64,000 bases of DNA from Nemophila menziesii (GCA_029959085.1 JARWIR010000005.1:51742233-51806232); one strand, 5' to 3'; counted from the stretch's first letter, positions 44,369-56,516 are shown. Translations and numbers: made by a program. Notes: generated from the letters alone by a model not told the origin.

Positions 44369-44714
44369 TCTGGCGCGGACTACCCCATGGTCCGCAGGGA
44401 TGCACCGCGCCCCAAAAAACCCGTACCACGGGTTGGCTAGCTCGGGTTTTATCCAGAAGGTCGAAAAAAAATCACGGGGCCTGGCGCGGTACACCGGACC
44501 CTAGTCCGCACGTTCAAAACCCGTACCACGGGTTGAGCACCACGGGTTTTTTGACGGACATGCTGCGGACTACCCCCTGCACCGCACCCCTGGTCCGCGA
44601 CCCAAAAACCCGTACCACGGGGTGCTAGCTCGGGTATTATCCAGTGGGTCAAAATTTTGGAGCAACAGAAGCTGCGGTACACCGCGGGATATGTCCGGTG
44701 CACCGCAAGAGGCG
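44369..44714 (+). repeat. GC-rich dyad tract, unit C
   Basis: Same sequence as the unit B tract; paired dyads at 44674-44706. Confidence 0.7.
44674..44706 (+). promoter_or_regulatory. Paired GCGGTACACCGC dyads, unit C
   Basis: Dyads at 44674-44685 and 44695-44706, identical to unit B. Confidence 0.5.
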
Positions 44715-44800
44715 GTTTAAAGAAGGAATTCTTTTCCTAATCAAACTCTTTATGAGATTAACCCTAGCCTTCCACCCACGAATTTTTCAGACCCAAACCC

Positions 44801-44808
44801 TATATAAA
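44801..44808 (+). promoter_or_regulatory. Internal TATA box before aORF, unit C
   Basis: TATATAAA, same context as unit B; the ATG-free leader runs to 45077. Confidence 0.55.
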
Positions 44809-45076
44809 CATCTTAAAGCTTGTGCAAACCTTCACAATTAACACAACAACTCATCAAATCCTCTCCATCATCTTCCATAAACACAATCCTTCATCAAATT
44901 CATCACACTACACCATCATAACACCATCAAATTCAACAAGCTTTAAAGAGTTCTTCCAAGATCAATCCAATAACCTTTCTCTTTAACCAATTCCAAGCAA
45001 CAACATCAAGCTAAACCAATTGTCCTTAAACTTCTAATCCATCCGTGGTATAACTTGAGTTGTGGGTGAATCAAGT

Positions 45077-45544
45077 ATGACTAATAGATCTGAAGCTATG
45101 GAATACAAGAGAAAGTGTTCAATCCTTGGGAAGAATAAGAAATTGCCTGGAGCTACTATTGAAAAACCCATCAATATTGATGAGGTTTCTGAAGAATCAA
45201 AAGAACAGGCACCTGAACAACCACTACCAAAGAAGAAATTAACTGCTAGAATGTCCACACCATCAAGGAGGCCTTTAGACAAGATAAAAATCCAAGACCA
45301 AGGTTCTTCTACCTCTTCTTCCAAAATTGCTTATGATCTTCCTCCTTGGGCTATTCAGTTACAGAACGAAGTTGAAAGATTACGTGAAGATAACAAAGAC
45401 CTTTGGGTAGAAATTATGCAATTGGAAACAAGGGTAGATAATTCGACCTTGTACAAGGATATAGATGATTACACCGATCCCTCAGCTTCAGAAGATGAGG
45501 ATGATATGATGGATCTCTATGGCCAGCCAGGTAAGTCATTCTAA
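45077..45544 (+). CDS. aORF, unit C: small basic/coiled-coil/acidic protein (155 aa)
   Basis: Protein identical to unit B. It has the same upstream dyads, TATA box and ATG-free leader, and the same CAG-GTAAGT donor-like site across the last codons (about 45529-45538). It keeps the frame to its stop, whereas element A has a premature stop. Function unknown. Confidence 0.75.
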   Translation: MTNRSEAMEYKRKCSILGKNKKLPGATIEKPINIDEVSEESKEQAPEQPLPKKKLTARMSTPSRRPLDKIKIQDQGSSTSSSKIAYDLPPWAIQLQNEVERLREDNKDLWVEIMQLETRVDNSTLYKDIDDYTDPSASEDEDDMMDLYGQPGKSF

Positions 45545-45622
45545 TTTTTCTCAATAGCTTGGATGCATTAGGTAGTTTAGTTAGTTTTATTTTAAATTTT
45601 ATTTCATTCTTGAGTCTTTTTC

Positions 45623-45642
45623 GAGTCGTGGGGACACGGCTC
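45623..45642 (+). other. GGGA-loop hairpin, unit C
   Basis: Same 8-bp stem and GGGA loop; the purine tract follows at 45648-45663. Confidence 0.65.
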
Positions 45643-47063
45643 ACTTTTGAGTTGGGGGTGGGGATTCGTTGTCCTCATCTTCTTTTCGTTTTTGCATAAA
45701 ATTTAAAATTTTTAGGTTGAATTAAGGCATAGGATATCTTGAATGTACCTATTTGAGCATGATTTTATGAAGTTAATGATAGTAAGTAGTATGCTTTTGA
45801 AAGATGCAAACAAAATTGTTTAGCATGCATGCATGAAAACATGAAATAAAGGATAGAAAAGTTAATAAGCAATGCTAAGAAATCACGTTGAAACTTAGGA
45901 ATAGTTATTTGGTGTGTAGAACGTGAGGTTTAAAATTAGTTGAAAACCCACTTGTCTATGAACTATTAGTGAAAAAGTAACGAAATCCGGTAGTTAGAAA
46001 AATGACTAAGGCAGTTCTTTCATGATAAAACACTTGAAGCCTTTAGACTTTCTCACCCTTTTGTTTGATATTATTGTTATTTATCCGTCTTAGCCCCTCT
46101 GAGCCTTTTCTAAAGCCTTTTTATTGAAACACATTATAATCCTTACCATAGTTTTTAGGACTTATCTATATGACCCGCACTCGAATCGCAAAACCTGAGA
46201 CAACTCGTTTTAGAGCTTGAGTTTGGGGTGGTGGGTTTCATTATTAGGGAACATTGGGATTTGGAAATTATCTTTGTGATTTTATTGATGATAAATTGTT
46301 ATTATTGTAACCCTTTGCCGGGGTAATAGTGAATGAAAAAGAAGCTACGAGCTAATTTTGCCAACAAGGGCATAAAAAAGAAAAAGAATATATATATATA
46401 AAAAATAGTATGATATCTCGAACATCAAAAAGAGAATCATAGCTATACAAAAGAAAAAAATTGATGTGAAAAGAATATATATTCGGACCGGCAAAGTGGA
46501 TTTTATATTATCAAAGGTTTTAATTGGGATTATTGGGGATGCACATTAAAAAGCATCAATAAATTGGGTTGAGTGAGAACATCTTCGAGTGAAAACTCAA
46601 GCTCTAGGGCGATTCGTTGATGGCTAGTGAGGAGAGAGCCAAAAGCTCACTTTTCATTATCCAAATATACCACACCCGTCCTTAAGCCAAGTTATAACCA
46701 AGACCTTAGGATTTCTAACTACTAGATGGAGAAACAATTGATCTATTAGGTAGTAGGTAAGTGGACCATTGGATGTTGTATTTGGGACCTATGAACAACC
46801 TATAGCCATTAACTTGAACTAAGTTATCATCCTCTCCTTCTGGCATTGCGAAATTAATCTTAACTTGAATTTATGGATTGTTGATTACATGTATATTAGG
46901 CATATTTGTACATTATTTCGTAAGCATTACTACATGAGATTTTTTTAGATATTTTGCTCTAGGATCATTCATTATATTTTGTTCTTGTTCTCCTCCGACT
47001 TCTTCTTGTTTATATGACTACCCTACTGTTCTTTACTTTATTGTATCGGGACGATACAACTTT
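45643..47063 (+). other. Unit C 3' untranslated region, no gene
   Basis: Copy of the unit B region, with purine tracts at 45648-45663 and 46218-46235. No supported coding frame. Confidence 0.7.
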
Positions 47064-47076
47064 GAGTTGGGGGTCT
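47064..47076 (+). other. Polypurine tract, unit C
   Basis: GAGTTGGGGGTCT immediately before LTR 3. Confidence 0.8.
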
Positions 47077-48553
47077 TGATGTCTCCTCATTTGTGATAGT
47101 AAAATACACTCATGAGACATCATTTTAGGCGTATTTATTAGTTTATAGGTTGATTTTAGCTTATTTTAGTGCACTTTCCTATTTTGGGTCTTGATTTGTA
47201 GAATTATTATTTTTAGAGCATATTGGGTTTAATTGTTTATTTAGTGTGAAGCTTTAAAGATAATTATAGAGATTAATTAGAGTCCAAGTCAAAGACAACA
47301 ACTTATGGAAGGAGATATGCATGGAAATTGGAGATAAGGAAATAATTGCTAAAAAGATGGAAAAGGAAAAGCTGCCTAAATCTGGGATTCTGCAAAGATA
47401 GGCGTTTTTACCTAATAAAGAGGCCGAATTTGGTAGATTACTCCTAAAGGGCGTAGATAATTCTGTTGCGATTCTTTTGGTATCTTGTGGAGCAAAATCG
47501 GACCAATAATAAAGAAGTTATGACCAAAACAACGCAGCAGTGTTTATCTTTATTTCCATACGAATTTGAGTTGGGCTAGGAGTCCATTACTTAACTTATC
47601 TCTAAAGAAACGAATTAGGTCAACCTCTAACCTATAAATACAGCCTCTTAACACTCTTAAATCATCCTTGGTGAAACCTTAAACCAAGAGGAAGCTTAGA
47701 ACACAAGAGAGAAGTCTGGAAGGAGCTATCATCAACAATGTCTTCTTCTACCTTTAGATTTGTAATTTCTTTCTTTTCTTTCATGAACTAAATTTCTTTA
47801 GCTTAAGTTTTAGCATTAATGTATGAACCCTAGTTTTGATTGACATCTATCTAATTTGGGAATTTAATGTTTTAAATAGAATTATAGTTTTTATTCTCTG
47901 TTTATGTGTTTGAATTTATATTCTGTGTTCTTGTGGACGGCCGCCATTAGAATTACCATCTAGTAATTTGGATACCATTGACAACGGTGTTCAATTGCAT
48001 GTTTAGCACATAACGTTTAGTTTTAGGTTTGATCTGACAACCCAACCTAGCTAGATAATCACTATGGTTGAGTCTTGTGACTCTTTACCAATTACAGGAA
48101 AAGTTTGCTTAGGAAGCCTTATTGACACAGGTAAATCCTATTTTAAACTACCGATAGCATATTGGGACCGATTAGGGAAATACTACATGATTCACCCTTA
48201 CATGTTTAGAACGGCAAAACTAGTGGGGATTACATGCTAATAACTTAAGCTATATTCTCATATCACTTCTCTTTCATATTTAATTTTCTGTCTTTCAATT
48301 TCTTAGTTTAATTTAGTTATTTAGAAAACCAAACAAAAATCTATTTATTTTTACTTTTATTTGCGTTTACTTGTTCTAGCTTTAATTATTTGCACTTGAT
48401 ATTTGCATAAGATTCCCCTAACCTCTGTAGTCTCTGCGGAACGAATCTTTATCTAAAACTTGCATACGATCTGTATACTTGCAGAACCGTGTCGTTTAGG
48501 GTGTTATTTGCACGTTAATTATATCTTATTTTATCACACCCTAGGCCCCACCA
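47077..48553 (+). repeat. Array LTR 3
   Basis: 3' LTR of unit C, followed directly by TAAAC and the resumed LINE-2. TATAAATA is at 47633-47640. Confidence 0.95.
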
Positions 48554-48558
48554 TAAAC
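48554..48558 (+). repeat. Target-site duplication of the B/C array, right copy (TAAAC)
   Basis: Perfect match to the left copy at 27514-27518; it is also part of a LINE-2 endonuclease codon pair. Confidence 0.92.
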
Positions 48559-49160
48559 CTAGGGCCCTCAAAACCTAAGTCTTCTAACCCACATTGATCT
48601 CTCCACCTACTAAATTTCACCATATTTCGATTAACGCCCTCTTTACCTCCAACCTGGTCTTCAGGACTCTCTATCTGATTGAAATCTCCAATTATTAACC
48701 ACAGTTCCTCTATAAGGCTCGATGCATCCTCCAATGATTTCAATAGTGATTCCCTGATCCAGCTTCTCGTGCTCGCATAAACTGCAGACAATTTCCAAGG
48801 AAAACATAAGTCCTTTGCAATGCGTAAGTTCATTACCTGTTTACTAGCTGATAAAATCTGGACTGATAAATCATCCTGGTTCCAAAGGACCTATATCCCT
48901 CCAGAAAATCCAACCGCCTCGACTCTGATCGAATGCTCCATCTGTATCGATTTGATTATCTTTGTCGCTTCAGCCCCTAAAGCTCTAGTCTCCACTATAA
49001 TTGAAAGTAAAGGTTTATGTTGCGTGTTGAGGTCCTTAAAGGCACGTCTAAAACTGTCACCATTGGCCCCCCTACAATTCCAAAATAATATATTACACGG
49101 ACGGTCGGCCGAGGACCAGTTCCCGCAATTAAGTCTGTGAGGTGTACTATCCATAAACAT
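48559..49160 (-). pseudogene. LINE-2 endonuclease, N-terminal part
   Basis: Start of ORF2. It has the N-I-L-F-W-N-C-R-G-A motif with the metal-binding Asn, the V-E-T-R-A-L-G motif with the catalytic Glu, and I-I-G-D-F-N-Q-I with the Asp/Asn pair. The frame is continuous except for one TAG near 48880, where other LINEs have Trp (G-G-I-W). It is cut by the B/C array after the G-P-R-F residues; the remainder is at 27201-27518. A single ATG at 49160 is a plausible ORF2 start, but the upstream junction with ORF1 is decayed. Confidence 0.85.
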
Positions 49161-49272
49161 AAGGAAAGATTAGTAAACAAAATATAACGAGATAAAAGCA
49201 AAGAACATTGAAATAAAACATAAAGAAAAAGAATCAAGAAAACAAACCCCACAAGGTATGCGTAGCGAGTGT

Positions 49273-50390
49273 TTAGGAGATAGACAAACCCAAAGGCTCA
49301 CTATCTTCTGCACACTCCATACCTGAGTCATCCCCATTTGCAAAGGTTTGATCTTCACACTCCATGTGAGTATACTGCTCCTGCTTTGTTAGGTTCGCCT
49401 CCGAAGAAGCGCAAACTCTATCGCCTAACACACTACCCAAACCAGGAGCTGCACCACTTGCGAGCTGACTCTGGTCCAGGCCCTTGTCGCTGGTGAGTTT
49501 GCTGTCAGGATCCGCCACGGCTGGTGGATTACTTGTTGGTGGCGCCTCCAGCAGTAGCTGACCCGTGCGTGTCTGTAGCGCGTAACCATCCCGCACCAAG
49601 GAAGGTGCACCATGATCCGACTTCTGACTCCACTTTCTACTGTATTCACCCAATGAATCTGGTTCCCCACTTGAACTCTCGGTAATTGCACTTTGGTCCC
49701 TGTTTTCAACTAACACCTTATCCACACCATCAACCCTACCTTCTACACCACCATCACTTACCTCCACTAAAGCACCATTCGAACTCCCAATACGCCCCTC
49801 CAAATCAACCATATTACATTCAACCCCCTTATCGCTACCACCATCACCAACTAATACACCCTCAATCACCTCGGTGTTCCCTTGCTTCTTATTCTTCCTC
49901 CCCTTCCGCTTCGGCGTCGGACCTGCCAATTCTCCTTCCAAAGCCTTCTGCTTGTTACCACTGAAAAAACCCCCTCCAATTTATTCGATACTGAATCGAT
50001 GATCTTATGCGAAGCCCCCTCCTTTAATGTACCATCCCTGCCTTTATTCTCTTTGCCACCAATTATTTTTTCCACCACACGCCCCACAGTAATACCATTC
50101 TCCTTCCCATTGTCTCCACTCCCACTTCCACTTCTCTACCCAAAACATTCAGAACCTCATATCTTGATCCAAAATTCTTCTCACTGTTCCCAACTCCATT
50201 CTTCCGACTAGGCATTGGCACCATCCTTTTGCCCCCGTATTACTCCCTCTCTGGTTTACTCTTTGTTGTTGCACTCCTCTAGTATTGCGCGGCCGTCCTC
50301 TTGTGCGAACCACTGTCATCCATTCCCAGTACATCGGTGTCTCTGTACTCTCAACACCCAGTGTCTTGTTATTACCAGTTTCCTCCTTTC
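49273..50390 (-). pseudogene. LINE-2 ORF1, C-terminal part
   Basis: Three overlapping open pieces (50149-50390, 49866-50087 and 49273-49941) in different frames. The first has a W-M-T-V-V-R-T-R-G-R-P-R-N stretch like the conserved tryptophan/basic segment after the ORF1 zinc knuckle in plant LINEs. The others are basic (K-R-K-G-R-K-N-K-K) then acidic and poorly conserved. ORF1 of these LINEs is an RNA-binding chaperone. It is interrupted upstream by element E at 50396. Confidence 0.7.
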
Positions 50391-50395
50391 GATTA
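50391..50395 (+). repeat. Target-site duplication of element E, left copy (GATTA)
   Basis: Perfect match to 56517-56521 on the other side of the element. Confidence 0.9.
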
Positions 50396-51887
50396 TGGTG
50401 GGGACAAGGGTGTGATAAAATAATAGATAAATAAATATAATAATAAAGAGCACACACCCTTGAGAACCACGGAACTCACTACAAGTATCACAGATCGTTT
50501 GCAAGTTTTAATGATAAGTTAAGTTCGTTCGCAGGGATTTAATCCGTTAGATCTACTTATATTTAACAAGCGTAGATGAATTTAGATGTTTTAGATAAAA
50601 ATATAAAAAGATGAATAATTATCTGATATGAAATAAACAAATATGAATGCAGATAAATAAATATGAATGTAAGTTAAATAAATTAGGATTAATATTATGA
50701 GTCTATTTTACTAAGTTGTTATTCTAACTTTTCACAGATTAAGCATTATATATTAACCAGGATTCTAAATTCTACCTAGCCTTTTCTAGGCTTAGGAGCA
50801 ACCTCTCCACTACCAAGGTCTTGGGTAATGATTGGTGACTAAATCAATCCGTTATGGCTATCTAGTTAGGCAAGGGATCAAAACTAGACGATTATGTAGT
50901 GTTGTCAATAACTAAGAATAATCCTAAGATCGATCAGATCTAAGGTTGTAACAATAAGTCCAAACACATAATAGCAATATACGCCAAACTCAATCAATTA
51001 AAATAACCAATAGTATTATGGAATTTAATACAAAATAATAACCCAACAATTAAAAGTAAAACTTACAGAATAATAGCTTAGAAAGATGGTGTAGCATAAA
51101 TCTTTAGCTAAATACCCTAAATATAGAGGAGGTGAGATGTAGAAGAGGAGTTTGTCACTCTCCAACTTCTTCTTCTTGTCTTCCTCTATAGGTCAGCTTG
51201 CTTCTTGGATGAATAACTTGATTCTAAGGATGAATATTAAATTAAAGACTAAGCGGACTAAGCCTAAGCTTGAAACTGAGCAAGGTCATGTTTACAATGG
51301 TTTAAGGGTGTATTTATAGGTGTTTAGGAAGACCTAATTCGTTTTCTTGAAGGAGAAGTAAGTAGTGGACTCCAAGCCCAACTCAAATTCGTAACCCTAA
51401 AAACATGCAATCAGGCCCTTTTTTTTGTCCTAGCAGCTTCGATTTTCATCCGTTTGATGCGTATGAATATAACAAATTCATCGTCTCGAAAATATCTTCA
51501 ACTTTGATCTTGACCGTCTCTCCAAATTCCACACCGTTTTTGAGATATAAGCTGATTTGTGGTCGTAGGTGCAGAAATTCAGGATTAAGGCAGCTTTTCC
51601 TTTTCCATGATTTTAGCTTTTATTTCCTTATCTCCAATTACCATGCTTATCTCTTTCCATATTTTGTAGTCTTTGACTTGGACTCTAATTAATCTCCATA
51701 ATTATCTTTAAAGCTTCACACTAAATAAATAATTAAACCCAATATGCTCTAAAAATATTATTTTACTAAATCAAGACTCAAAATAGGAAAGTGCACTATT
51801 TCTCAAGAAAATCGACTCAAAGACTTCCTAAATCACTAAAAATGATGTCTCATCCTAATTAAATCTATCACAAATGAGGAGATATCA
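50396..51887 (-). repeat. Element E 3' LTR
   Basis: Ends at 51887, where the terminal motif has one change (TGATATCTCC on the minus strand). The TATA box is at 51311-51318. Confidence 0.92.
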
Positions 51888-51900
51888 AGACCCCCAACTC
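51888..51900 (-). other. Polypurine tract of element E
   Basis: GAGTTGGGGGTCT on the minus strand directly before the 3' LTR, as in A/B/C. Confidence 0.8.
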
Positions 51901-53369
51901 AAAGTTGTATCGTCCCGATACAATAAAGATGAAAACAAAGGGAAGTCTCTAAATACACACCTAGGTAAATTAAGCACAGAGGGAAGAAGATAGTAGAATA
52001 TGGAGAATAAACTTAAAGCAACTACTCAGAAAATTTCATGTAATAATATTTATAAACTACATACCTGCACACTTTTCATATCCACAGTCAACACGGCTTG
52101 AATTCAAGATCATATTAGTTTCGCAATGTAAGAAGGATTGGGACTTTACTCAGTTCCCCAAGGAAGCTATAGATTGTTCATCGAACTTCACTAGTATCCA
52201 AAGATCCACTTAACTACTCTCTATTGGCTCAATCACTTCTAGATCACATAGCAAAGAATCAAAAGGTCTTTAAGGTTGTAATTTAGGCTTAGGGATGGTA
52301 TGATAGTATATTTGGATAATTTAGAGTGAGCTTTTGGCTCTCTCCTCACTAGCCATCAACGAATCGCCCTAGAGCTTGAGTTACTCTCATGAAACGTTTC
52401 TCATTCAACCCAATGATTTCTTTGATGCACAATTTAGCATCCCCAATAACCCAATTAAAGCATAAGATGTTCACATAAAAAATTCCACTTTGCCGATCCG
52501 AATATATATATTTTCTTTTCTTTTCAAATCAATTTCTTAAGATATGACTCTCTTTTTAATGTTGAGATATCACGCTCTTTTTTCATATATATATTTTTTT
52601 CTTTTAATGCCCTTATTGGCAATTTAGCTCGTAGCTTTTTTTTCATTCACTATTACCCCGACAAAGGGTTACAATAAAAATATGTGAATCACCATCAATA
52701 TAAAGACAGAGCACAATTAATAAACTCAAAAATCCCATCCCAATAACAATTCCCATAATGGTGGACCCACCACCCCAAACTCAAGCTCTAAAACAATTGT
52801 CTATGCATCGCGATTCGAGTGTGGGTCATATGAAAAAGTCCTATAATCTAAAGGGATATGGCTTATAATGTGGCTAGATAAAAAGGGTTTAGAAAGGCTA
52901 GAAGGGGCTGAGAAGGATATAAGATATTAAATCAAATAACAGGGTGAGAAGGTTTAAAAAGGCTTCAAGTGGCTTCAGTTTGAAAGAACTGCCTTAATCA
53001 CTTTCTACACCATGCAATTTCGTTATTCTCTTACCTTTAGCACTTTCATCAAATGGGTTTGTCAACTAGCCTGGATCTCACGGCCTACACACTTCTCAAG
53101 GTTCCCTTAGATCGAACATACTTTCTATCGCATTGCTTACTAATCTTTTCTTTACTATCAATGTGTGTTTTCCTAGCAAATACTTCAAAGCATACAAAAT
53201 AAAATAGCTCATAAACATACTACTTCCTATCATTAACTTACTGAGCTTATGCTTTTAAGCTATTAAACACACTCTACATACATCTAAACCTTCAAAAAAT
53301 TTAATTTTACCTAAAAACAGAAAAATGGAGATGAGAGACAACGAATCCCCACACCCCAAACTCAAAAAT

Positions 53370-53389
53370 GAGTCGTGTCCCCACGACTC
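53370..53389 (-). other. GGGA-loop hairpin, element E
   Basis: GAGTCGTG-GGGA-CACGACTC on the minus strand: perfect 8-bp stem. The wobble pair of A/B/C is here a standard pair. Confidence 0.65.
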
Positions 53390-54578
53390 GAAAAGACTCA
53401 AAAATAAAATAAAAGAAAATTAAAATTTTACAGATATTGCACACATAGAAGAGGTAAGGAAGAAAGAAAACATACGCTTCGAGGCTATTACCTCGCCTGA
53501 TCAATACCCGGAATAGGGTGCAGTGCTTTCATGTATGCAAATTTCATGTATCACCAATTTTCCTTTCCCTTACATCTTCGTATGCTCCATCCCAATCAAT
53601 CACACTCTATAATTCTCTTGTTAATCTTCTTCCAACTTTGCTCTCGAATCTCTCTCATGTGACAGTGTTCATCCAGGAATATGTTTTGAACATAGCTACT
53701 AGCGTCCCAGAAGCTCTTGTTCATCTTGGGTTAAAGGACTATCGATTGTAGAGGTTGTGGTGTCTTCCTTATGAAAGTTTAAACCTTTTTGTTCTTTGAA
53801 TTCACCACAGCTAGCTTTCCTCTATTCTCTTGATCCGATTTACCTTGTAATTTATTCCCAAACTAGTACCCATCTCAATTTAATTTTTCTAGAGCTTACC
53901 CAATACCTTGCTTTGATTCTTCATATCCCTTAACACTTGATAATATCTCTATTCTCTTCATCATCTCTTTTGACCCCCAACTCAAAGCTTTGAACACTCT
54001 TGAAATTTGAAACTCTTAATTATAGGTTGAACAAGCTTGATTTGGTTTAGGAAAGGTGAATTGATGATGAATCTCTATGTGGGTATGATGGAATCAAGCT
54101 TTAATGATGTGGGTTTAAGGAATTTCATGGTTTTGATTCTTGGTTTCTAGGTGTTTTGATATGATTTGGGTGATTGAATCTTCTTGGTAATGATGTAGGG
54201 AAGGATTTGGATGTAAATATATGGTGATTTGGTAGTGTTTTGATGTTGGGTGAAGGTTTGTTGAAGCTTTAATGGAGTTGGGAGAGGTTTGGGGAAGAAA
54301 GAGAGGCTTAAGTATTAAGAAATTCGTGCAATAACTAACCTTCTCTTCAAAACCCTTCTTATAACCTTTTGTTAATGAATCTGGTGGTAGGCTACGGTGT
54401 ATCGCATGACATTGTTGGATTTCGATTTTTCATTTTATCTCCAAACCATTTTTTCTCTGTTCCATTGGATAGATCTCGAAAAAATATGCGATTTAGACTC
54501 AAGAAAAAGTGAATTCCGATCCCCGAGCGCAAAGTTATGCCAGTTCGAAGTTTTGGTATTTTTCTACCGCTGATAGGT

Positions 54579-54610
54579 GCGGTGCACCGCGAATACCTGC
54601 GGTGTACCGC
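54579..54610 (-). promoter_or_regulatory. Paired GCGGTACACCGC dyads, element E
   Basis: Read on the element's strand: GCGGTACACCGC (54610-54599), then the perfect palindrome GCGGTGCACCGC (54590-54579), 20 bp apart. These dyads survive although most of the GC-rich tract seen in A/B/C is absent. Confidence 0.55.
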
Positions 54611-54690
54611 AAAAAGCTTCTGTCCAGCCCTTTTTAACTCCGAAAATTTTCCAGTTTTTCACCCCAAACTCGAAACCTTGCATACCTCAT

Positions 54691-54861
54691 TTATCTCATG
54701 AAATTTTCCAGGTTTTGTGAGACCTTATTGATGGAGACTTCTTGCGGATTATGCATGGGCTGTGGTGGAACTCGAACATGATAGCTTGAACCTTCTTGAT
54801 AGAAATTTTGACTTCGGGCCCCATGAATATTTGTATTGCTTGTTACGTAATAGTTCTCCAT
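54691..54861 (-). CDS. Element E short leader frame (56 aa)
   Basis: The first ATG after the PBS lies where gag starts in A/B/C. It gives a 56-residue frame (M-E-N-Y-Y-V-T-S-N..., rich in N, Q, S) that shares only the first residues with gag and then stops at the deletion junction. I recognise no domain. It may be only the start of a different gag fused to the post-pol region. Confidence 0.4.
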   Translation of the reverse strand: MENYYVTSNTNIHGARSQNFYQEGSSYHVRVPPQPMHNPQEVSINKVSQNLENFMR

Positions 54862-54968
54862 ACCTAGGAAACCTGAAAAGAGACTAACAGGGAAAGCGCG
54901 TAAAACTGAAAACAAATAAAAACTTCTACACTAAATAAACACAAAATATATTTAACTTAAAGATAAAT

Positions 54969-54985
54969 CCCCGGCAGCGGCGCCA
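54969..54985 (-). other. Primer-binding site of element E (tRNA-Asp)
   Basis: TGGCGCCGCTGCCGGGG on the minus strand, identical to element A. Confidence 0.85.
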
Positions 54986-54991
54986 AAAACT

Positions 54992-56516
54992 TGGTGGGAG
55001 CAAGGGTGTGATAAAATAATAGATAAATAAAGATAATAATAAAGAGCACACACCCTTGAGAACCACGGAACTCACTGCAAGTAACACAGATCGTTTGCAA
55101 GTTTTAATGATAAGTTAAGTTCGTTCGCTGGGATTTAATCCGTTAGATCTACTTATATTTAACAAGCGTAGATGAATTTAGATGTTTTAGATAAAAATAT
55201 AAAAAGATGAATAATTATCTGATATGAAATAAACAAATATGAATGCAGATAAATAAATATGAATGTAAGTTAAATAAATTAGGATTAATATTATGAGTCT
55301 ATTTTACTAAGTTGTTATTCTAACTTGTCACAGATTAAGCATTATATATTAACCAGGATTCTAAATTCTACCTAGCCTTTTCTAGGCTTAGGAGCAACCT
55401 CTCCACTACCAAGGTCTTGGGTAATGATTGGTGACTAAATCAAACTTTTATGGCTATCTAGTTAGGCAAGGGATCAAAACTAGACGATTATGTGGTGTTG
55501 TCAATAACTAAGAATAATCCTAAGATCGATCAGATCTAAGGTTGTAACAATAAGTCAAAACACATAATAGCAATATACGCCAAGCTCAATCAATTAAAAT
55601 AACAAATCGTATTATGGAATTTAATACAAAATAATAACCCAACAATTAAAAGTAAAACTTAGAGAATAATAGCTTAGAAAGATGGTGTAGCATAAATCTA
55701 TATCTAAATACCCTAAATATAGAAGAGGTGAGATGTAGAAGAGGAGTTTGTCACTCTCCAACTTCTTCTTCTTGTCTTCCTCTATAGGTCAGCTTGCTTC
55801 TTGGATGAATAGCTTGATTCTAAGGATGAATATTAAATTAAAGACTAAGCTATTATTTAAAACTAAGAAAATACTAGTAAGGACTAAGCCTAAGCTTGAA
55901 ACTGAGCAAGGACATGTTTACAATGGTTTAAGAGTGTATTTATAGGTGTTTAGGAAGACCTAATTTGTTTTCTTGAAGGAGAAGTAAGTAGTGGACTCCA
56001 AGCCCAACTCAAATTCGTAACCCTAAAAACATGCAATCAGGCCCGTTTTTCTTTTGGTCCTAGTAGCTTCGATTTTCCTCCGTTTGATGCGTATGAGTAT
56101 ACCAAATTCATCGTCTCGAAAAGATCTTCAACTTGATCTTGACCGTTTCTCCAAATTCCACACCGTTTTTGAGATATAAGCTGATTTGTGGTCGTAGGTG
56201 CAGAAATTCAGGATTAAGGCAGCTTTTCCTTTTCCATGTTTTTAGCTTTTATTTCCTTATCTCCAATTACCATGCTTATCTCTTTCCATATCTTGTAGTC
56301 TTTGACTTGGACTCTAATTAATCTCCATAATTATCGTTAAAGCTTCACACTAAATAAATAATTAAACCCAATATGCTCTAAAAATATTATTTTACTAAAT
56401 CAAGACTCAAAATAGGAAAGTGCACTATTTCTCAAGAAAATCGACTCAAAGACTTCCTAAATCACTAAAAATGATGTCTCATCCTAATTAAATCTATCAC
56501 AAATGAGGAGACATCA
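54992..56516 (-). repeat. Element E 5' LTR
   Basis: Minus-strand start TGATGTCTCC at 56516, end CTCCCACCA at 54992; TATAAATA on the minus strand at 55937-55944. It contains a segment of about 33 bp near 55849-55881 absent from the 3' LTR. Confidence 0.92.

Larger units (their letters stand above)
27519..48553 (+). mobile_element. B/C array: two tandem Athila-like elements sharing the middle LTR (LTR-int-LTR-int-LTR)
   Basis: LTRs at 27519-28995, 37298-38774 and 47077-48553, each 1,477 bp, with two internal regions of 8,302 bp. The repeat period is 9,779 bp at every landmark I tested (LTR starts, PBS, gag-pol start and stop, aORF, PPT), so there is no indel between the units, and I saw no base difference in lines compared. 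One TAAAC duplication flanks the whole array. Recombination between LTRs of sister copies, soon after a single insertion, explains this best; an assembly duplication is the main alternative. Confidence 0.95.
51908..54690 (-). other. Element E post-pol and 3' region, no intact gene
   Basis: Collinear with the part of A between the pol stop and the 3' LTR. Purine tracts (CCCCAAACTC on the plus strand) lie at about 53351-53364 and 52785-52796. A CA-rich leader-like stretch lies near 54000-54290 on the minus strand. The position of aORF (about 53500-53950) has only short frames, so aORF is lost or too diverged to see. Confidence 0.65.
50396..56516 (-). mobile_element. Element E: non-autonomous, internally deleted Athila-like element (6.1 kb)
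   Basis: LTRs at 54992-56516 (5', 1,525 bp) and 50396-51887 (3', 1,492 bp), perfect GATTA duplication, tRNA-Asp PBS and PPT. The 3.1-kb interior has no pol. It runs from the leader and a short frame straight into the sequence that follows pol in A/B/C, so gag-pol was deleted near 54690. The dyad pair, the GGGA hairpin and the purine tracts remain. The LTRs differ by a 33-bp indel and scattered bases, so it is not a fresh insertion. It would need proteins from relatives such as B/C. Confidence 0.92.

Noticed and set aside
48820..49140. Plus-strand frame over the LINE-2 endonuclease
   Set aside because: Antisense to the recognisable endonuclease motifs on the minus strand.
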